Shown one piece after another: positions 62,228 to 64,000 of a DNA stretch of 64,000 bases. Position numbers and translations under genes: made by a program. Each line of letters begins with the position of its first letter. Position 1 is the first letter of the stretch. This stretch comes from Barthelona sp. PCE (Eukaryota; Metamonada: BaSk clade): NCBI GenBank assembly GCA_040285745.1, contig JAUFOR010000004.1:806001-870000 (forward strand), in the 5' to 3' direction. The notes below the pieces were generated by a model. That model worked only from the letters and a program-made list of their open reading frames with translations, made no database searches and was not told the origin of the DNA.

Positions 62228-62665
62228 TTACTGTTCCCAGAGGCTGAGCTTGGTTACTTCATCGTAATGACGGGTTAATTCAAAGGGTTCACCGTCCATA
62301 TCAGTGAATTCCTCAATTATACATTCACAAGCAAAGATAATGGTATTTGGGCCGACATGACCACCGTAACACACCTCGTGCTCGTCAGAAAACGTACCGT
62401 GAATGTGAACAAAGCGTTTTCCTTCAAGATGTGAAACATTTCCAATTACGTGGACAAGCTCAAGCTTCTTATCAACTTCAGTGGTTGCATACTGTTTATC
62501 GTTCTGATCATAAAACATTAAACTCACCTTTTGAACAGCTCCAATACAGTTGATCTTTGCACAGTTGATTTCGTGCTCATTGACAAAATTAGTGAGAAAT
62601 TCCAACATGTCAGCACCGTGTGGAATACGGCCAATAAAATTTCTGCCCTTTTGAACTTGTTTCAT
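62228..62665 (-). CDS. Stand-alone PPC (DUF296) domain protein
   Basis: From the ATG at 62665 (MKQVQKGRNFIGRIPHGADML) the product has 145 residues, one PPC domain and nothing more. Landmarks: RIPHGADMLEFLTNFVNEHEI, CIGAVQKVSLMFYD, FVHIHGTFSDEHEVCYGGHV and the final EEFTDMDGEPFELTRHYDEVTKLSLW, all in the order of the bacterial and archaeal single-domain proteins. In plants the domain is fused to AT-hooks (AHL proteins); there is no AT-hook here, so nuclear DNA binding is not implied. The HIHG and GGHV histidines suggest metal binding, as in bacterial members. It may be prokaryote-derived. It diverges from the right-edge gene, 148 bp apart. Confidence 0.85.
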   Translation of the reverse strand: MKQVQKGRNFIGRIPHGADMLEFLTNFVNEHEINCAKINCIGAVQKVSLMFYDQNDKQYATTEVDKKLELVHVIGNVSHLEGKRFVHIHGTFSDEHEVCYGGHVGPNTIIFACECIIEEFTDMDGEPFELTRHYDEVTKLSLWEQ

Positions 62666-62784
62666 CGAAAAACTTGATGATGTAGGTAATAAGAGTATAA
62701 ACAAAATATACTCATCTTAATATCATTTACAGAACAATTCAATCCAGTACGATCTGCAAAAAAAGCAAATAAGTGTTTACCGAA

Positions 62785-62803
62785 TTGTTACCCTTTTCAG
62801 GCC
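62785..62803 (+). promoter_or_regulatory. Initiator-like ACCCTTTTCAG motif
   Basis: The plus strand reads TTGTTACCCTTTTCAGGCC, 11-29 bp upstream of the ATG at 62814. It is the closest match to the local consensus. Confidence 0.55.
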
Positions 62804-62813
62804 AGATTCTCAA

Positions 62814-64000
62814 ATGGGTTTATCAATCAAAAAGTATATCCTCATGCTTTTAGGCGTGATTTGTATGATCTTTTACTACCTCCACTACTCTACTGTAGGG
62901 TTTTCTGGGAAAACGCATATTTATATTCATTTCGAGGATAGATGTTACGAATGTGACAGTTTAACAGCATTCTTTGCTGCCCTAGAGTATGATGAGTCGC
63001 TTGTTTTCCACTATATTAATGAAACAGCCAACTCAAATCAACTTTCATACCTTGCACAAAAAACTTTCCAAAACTACGATGACACGAAGGCCCCCTTCAT
63101 ATCCATCGGCGACAGCTATTTCAATCGGTACGATGCCATCATGAGCACAGGATCTTTCCGTTTTTGGGATGCCATTGCTTATTATAACGGTCGATCTGAG
63201 CTTGATTTCACCGAAAGGCCGAACAGAGACCCACGCCTTGTGCCCTACGATGATCTAACAAACCATAGATACACTTTATTTGTTATACTCGTTATGTCAA
63301 CAATCTTCCTTGCTCCAGATCTGTTACTGGTCATGAACAACATATTCAAGGCAGCAGCTAGCACCCAGTTCTACAAGATGGTCCGCTTCAACACCCTTCT
63401 GTTCGCAACTTACGTTCTGAGCAGCGTCTTAATAGGGTACTTTCTAATGTATACGGCTACAACAATAGGATTTTTGCACTTTATCTCTCGATTTATTCCT
63501 GAGACAATGACGATCCTCTCTTTTGTGTACGTTGTGCAAGGATTCACGGGCTGCCCTACACTGGGAGCTCTTGCAGAGTATGTTGAAAAATCGAAACTTT
63601 CATGGTTAGGTGCTGTTAAATACGGTGTGCTCCTTTCTGTTTCTCTTCCAATCCTATCTGTCTTCTTCCTCATCCAAGCTCCATTCATCACAATGTCTTT
63701 ATTTGAGAAACGAGGCGCTTGGCTGTTCATCATAACTGTTATGGGACCCATGTTTGCTCTGTACATAACAAGCTTCTTCTTGTTCAATTTTAACTTCGCA
63801 CCATTCCGTACTGAAGAGATGTATGAAGCCATTGATGAGAAGGATGATGAAGGTGAGGATATTAAAAAGGTGAATGATGAAAAAACTGAAACATTAACTT
63901 TCAAGAGCTTCCCTGACTTTATTAAGAAATATTCTGTCCTTATTAGTGTCGTTAGAGCTACAGTTATGGTTGTAGCTATGGTTTTCTTAAAACACAAAAT
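62814..64000 (+). CDS. Partial polytopic membrane protein with N-terminal glutaredoxin-like domain
   Basis: The frame opens at the ATG at 62814 (MGLSIKKYILMLLGVICMIF) and is still open after 395 codons at the window edge. Residues 5-22 form a signal peptide or anchor. Residues 34-125 look like a thioredoxin/glutaredoxin fold: a strand HIYIHFEDRCYECDSL with a CxxC at Cys44-Cys47, and about 50 residues later KAPFISIGDSYFNRYDAI, which fits the cis-Pro (Pro94) strand and GDxxFxxYD helix start of glutaredoxins. From about 152 on come five or six hydrophobic helices and a charged loop (about 325-355), then another helix. The redox domain is predicted to be luminal. No named family is recognised. 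It has a near-consensus ACCCTTTTCAG motif upstream. Confidence 0.6.
   Translation, partial: MGLSIKKYILMLLGVICMIFYYLHYSTVGFSGKTHIYIHFEDRCYECDSLTAFFAALEYDESLVFHYINETANSNQLSYLAQKTFQNYDDTKAPFISIGDSYFNRYDAIMSTGSFRFWDAIAYYNGRSELDFTERPNRDPRLVPYDDLTNHRYTLFVILVMSTIFLAPDLLLVMNNIFKAAASTQFYKMVRFNTLLFATYVLSSVLIGYFLMYTATTIGFLHFISRFIPETMTILSFVYVVQGFTGCPTLGALAEYVEKSKLSWLGAVKYGVLLSVSLPILSVFFLIQAPFITMSLFEKRGAWLFIITVMGPMFALYITSFFLFNFNFAPFRTEEMYEAIDEKDDEGEDIKKVNDEKTETLTFKSFPDFIKKYSVLISVVRATVMVVAMVFLKHK

Noticed and set aside
63410-63997. A 195-codon minus-strand frame at the right edge
   Set aside because: The plus strand carries a continuous membrane-protein frame with a start codon and upstream motif. The antisense frame has no sign of a domain.
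1-64000. tRNA, rRNA, CRISPR arrays, transposons or insertion sequences
   Set aside because: No B-box-like GGTTCGANNCC in spacers, no long repeats, no transposase or reverse transcriptase motifs were seen. A covariance-model scan would be decisive for tRNA and snRNA.
1-64000. A bacterial or organellar origin
   Set aside because: Spliceosomal introns, COPI, gamma-secretase, importin, Ras and axonemal genes with alternating strands point to a nuclear genome. There is no Shine-Dalgarno or operon structure.

Overview
This window reads as nuclear DNA of a unicellular flagellated eukaryote. It is AT-rich, uses the standard genetic code, and is packed with about 33 protein genes. The products are purely eukaryotic: delta-COP, G-protein beta, presenilin, Ras, importin-5, VTA1, a UBR-type N-recognin, ribosomal protein uS3. 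Several are tied to cilia or basal bodies: a radial-spoke RIIa/EF-hand protein, MYCBPAP, tubulin polyglutamylase subunit TPGS2, a PLK4-like kinase and many coiled-coil proteins.

Three short spliceosomal introns (35, 47 and 120 bp) can be placed by restoring conserved protein sequence. All have GTAYG-type 5' ends and a fused branch-point/3' splice block of the form GCTAAYA-N2-YAG. That architecture, plus CCTTT-containing motifs just upstream of start codons and AGTAAA/TGTAAA motifs just after stop codons, resembles metamonads (parabasalids and diplomonads/fornicates). I infer a metamonad flagellate, probably free-living, but cannot name the genus.

Layout. 1-6.5 kb: a partial unknown gene, a membrane-anchored phospho-site-rich protein, delta-COP with an intron directly behind its ATG, a TRAPPC12-like TPR protein, and a spliced RSP7-like gene. 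6.8-13.2 kb: a full-length Piezo channel. 13.2-25.3 kb: two divergent coiled-coil genes, G-beta, a large propeller/solenoid protein and a UBR-box/RING E3 ligase. 26-41 kb: VTA1, a kinesin-like protein with a ruined nucleotide site, a PLK4-like kinase, a HEAT-like protein, presenilin, a Yellow/MRJP-like type I membrane protein, MsrA, an unknown helical protein, and Ras with an intron. 41-50 kb: small unknowns, a metallo-beta-lactamase-like remnant fold, importin-5, a protein with the topology of a membrane adenylate cyclase but a degenerate cyclase domain, and TPGS2. 50-64 kb: MYCBPAP, an LRR/coiled-coil protein, a possible propeller, a long coiled-coil protein, uS3, a stand-alone PPC-domain protein and a partial membrane protein with a luminal glutaredoxin-like domain.

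Genes alternate strand almost regularly. All eleven convergent pairs lie within 95 bp of each other; one pair has abutting stop codons and another overlaps. Divergent pairs share short promoter regions. No tRNA, rRNA, transposon or CRISPR array was seen. The most interesting signals are genome-grammar elements (initiator-like motif, intron block, 3' signal) and several proteins that keep a fold but lost catalytic residues.
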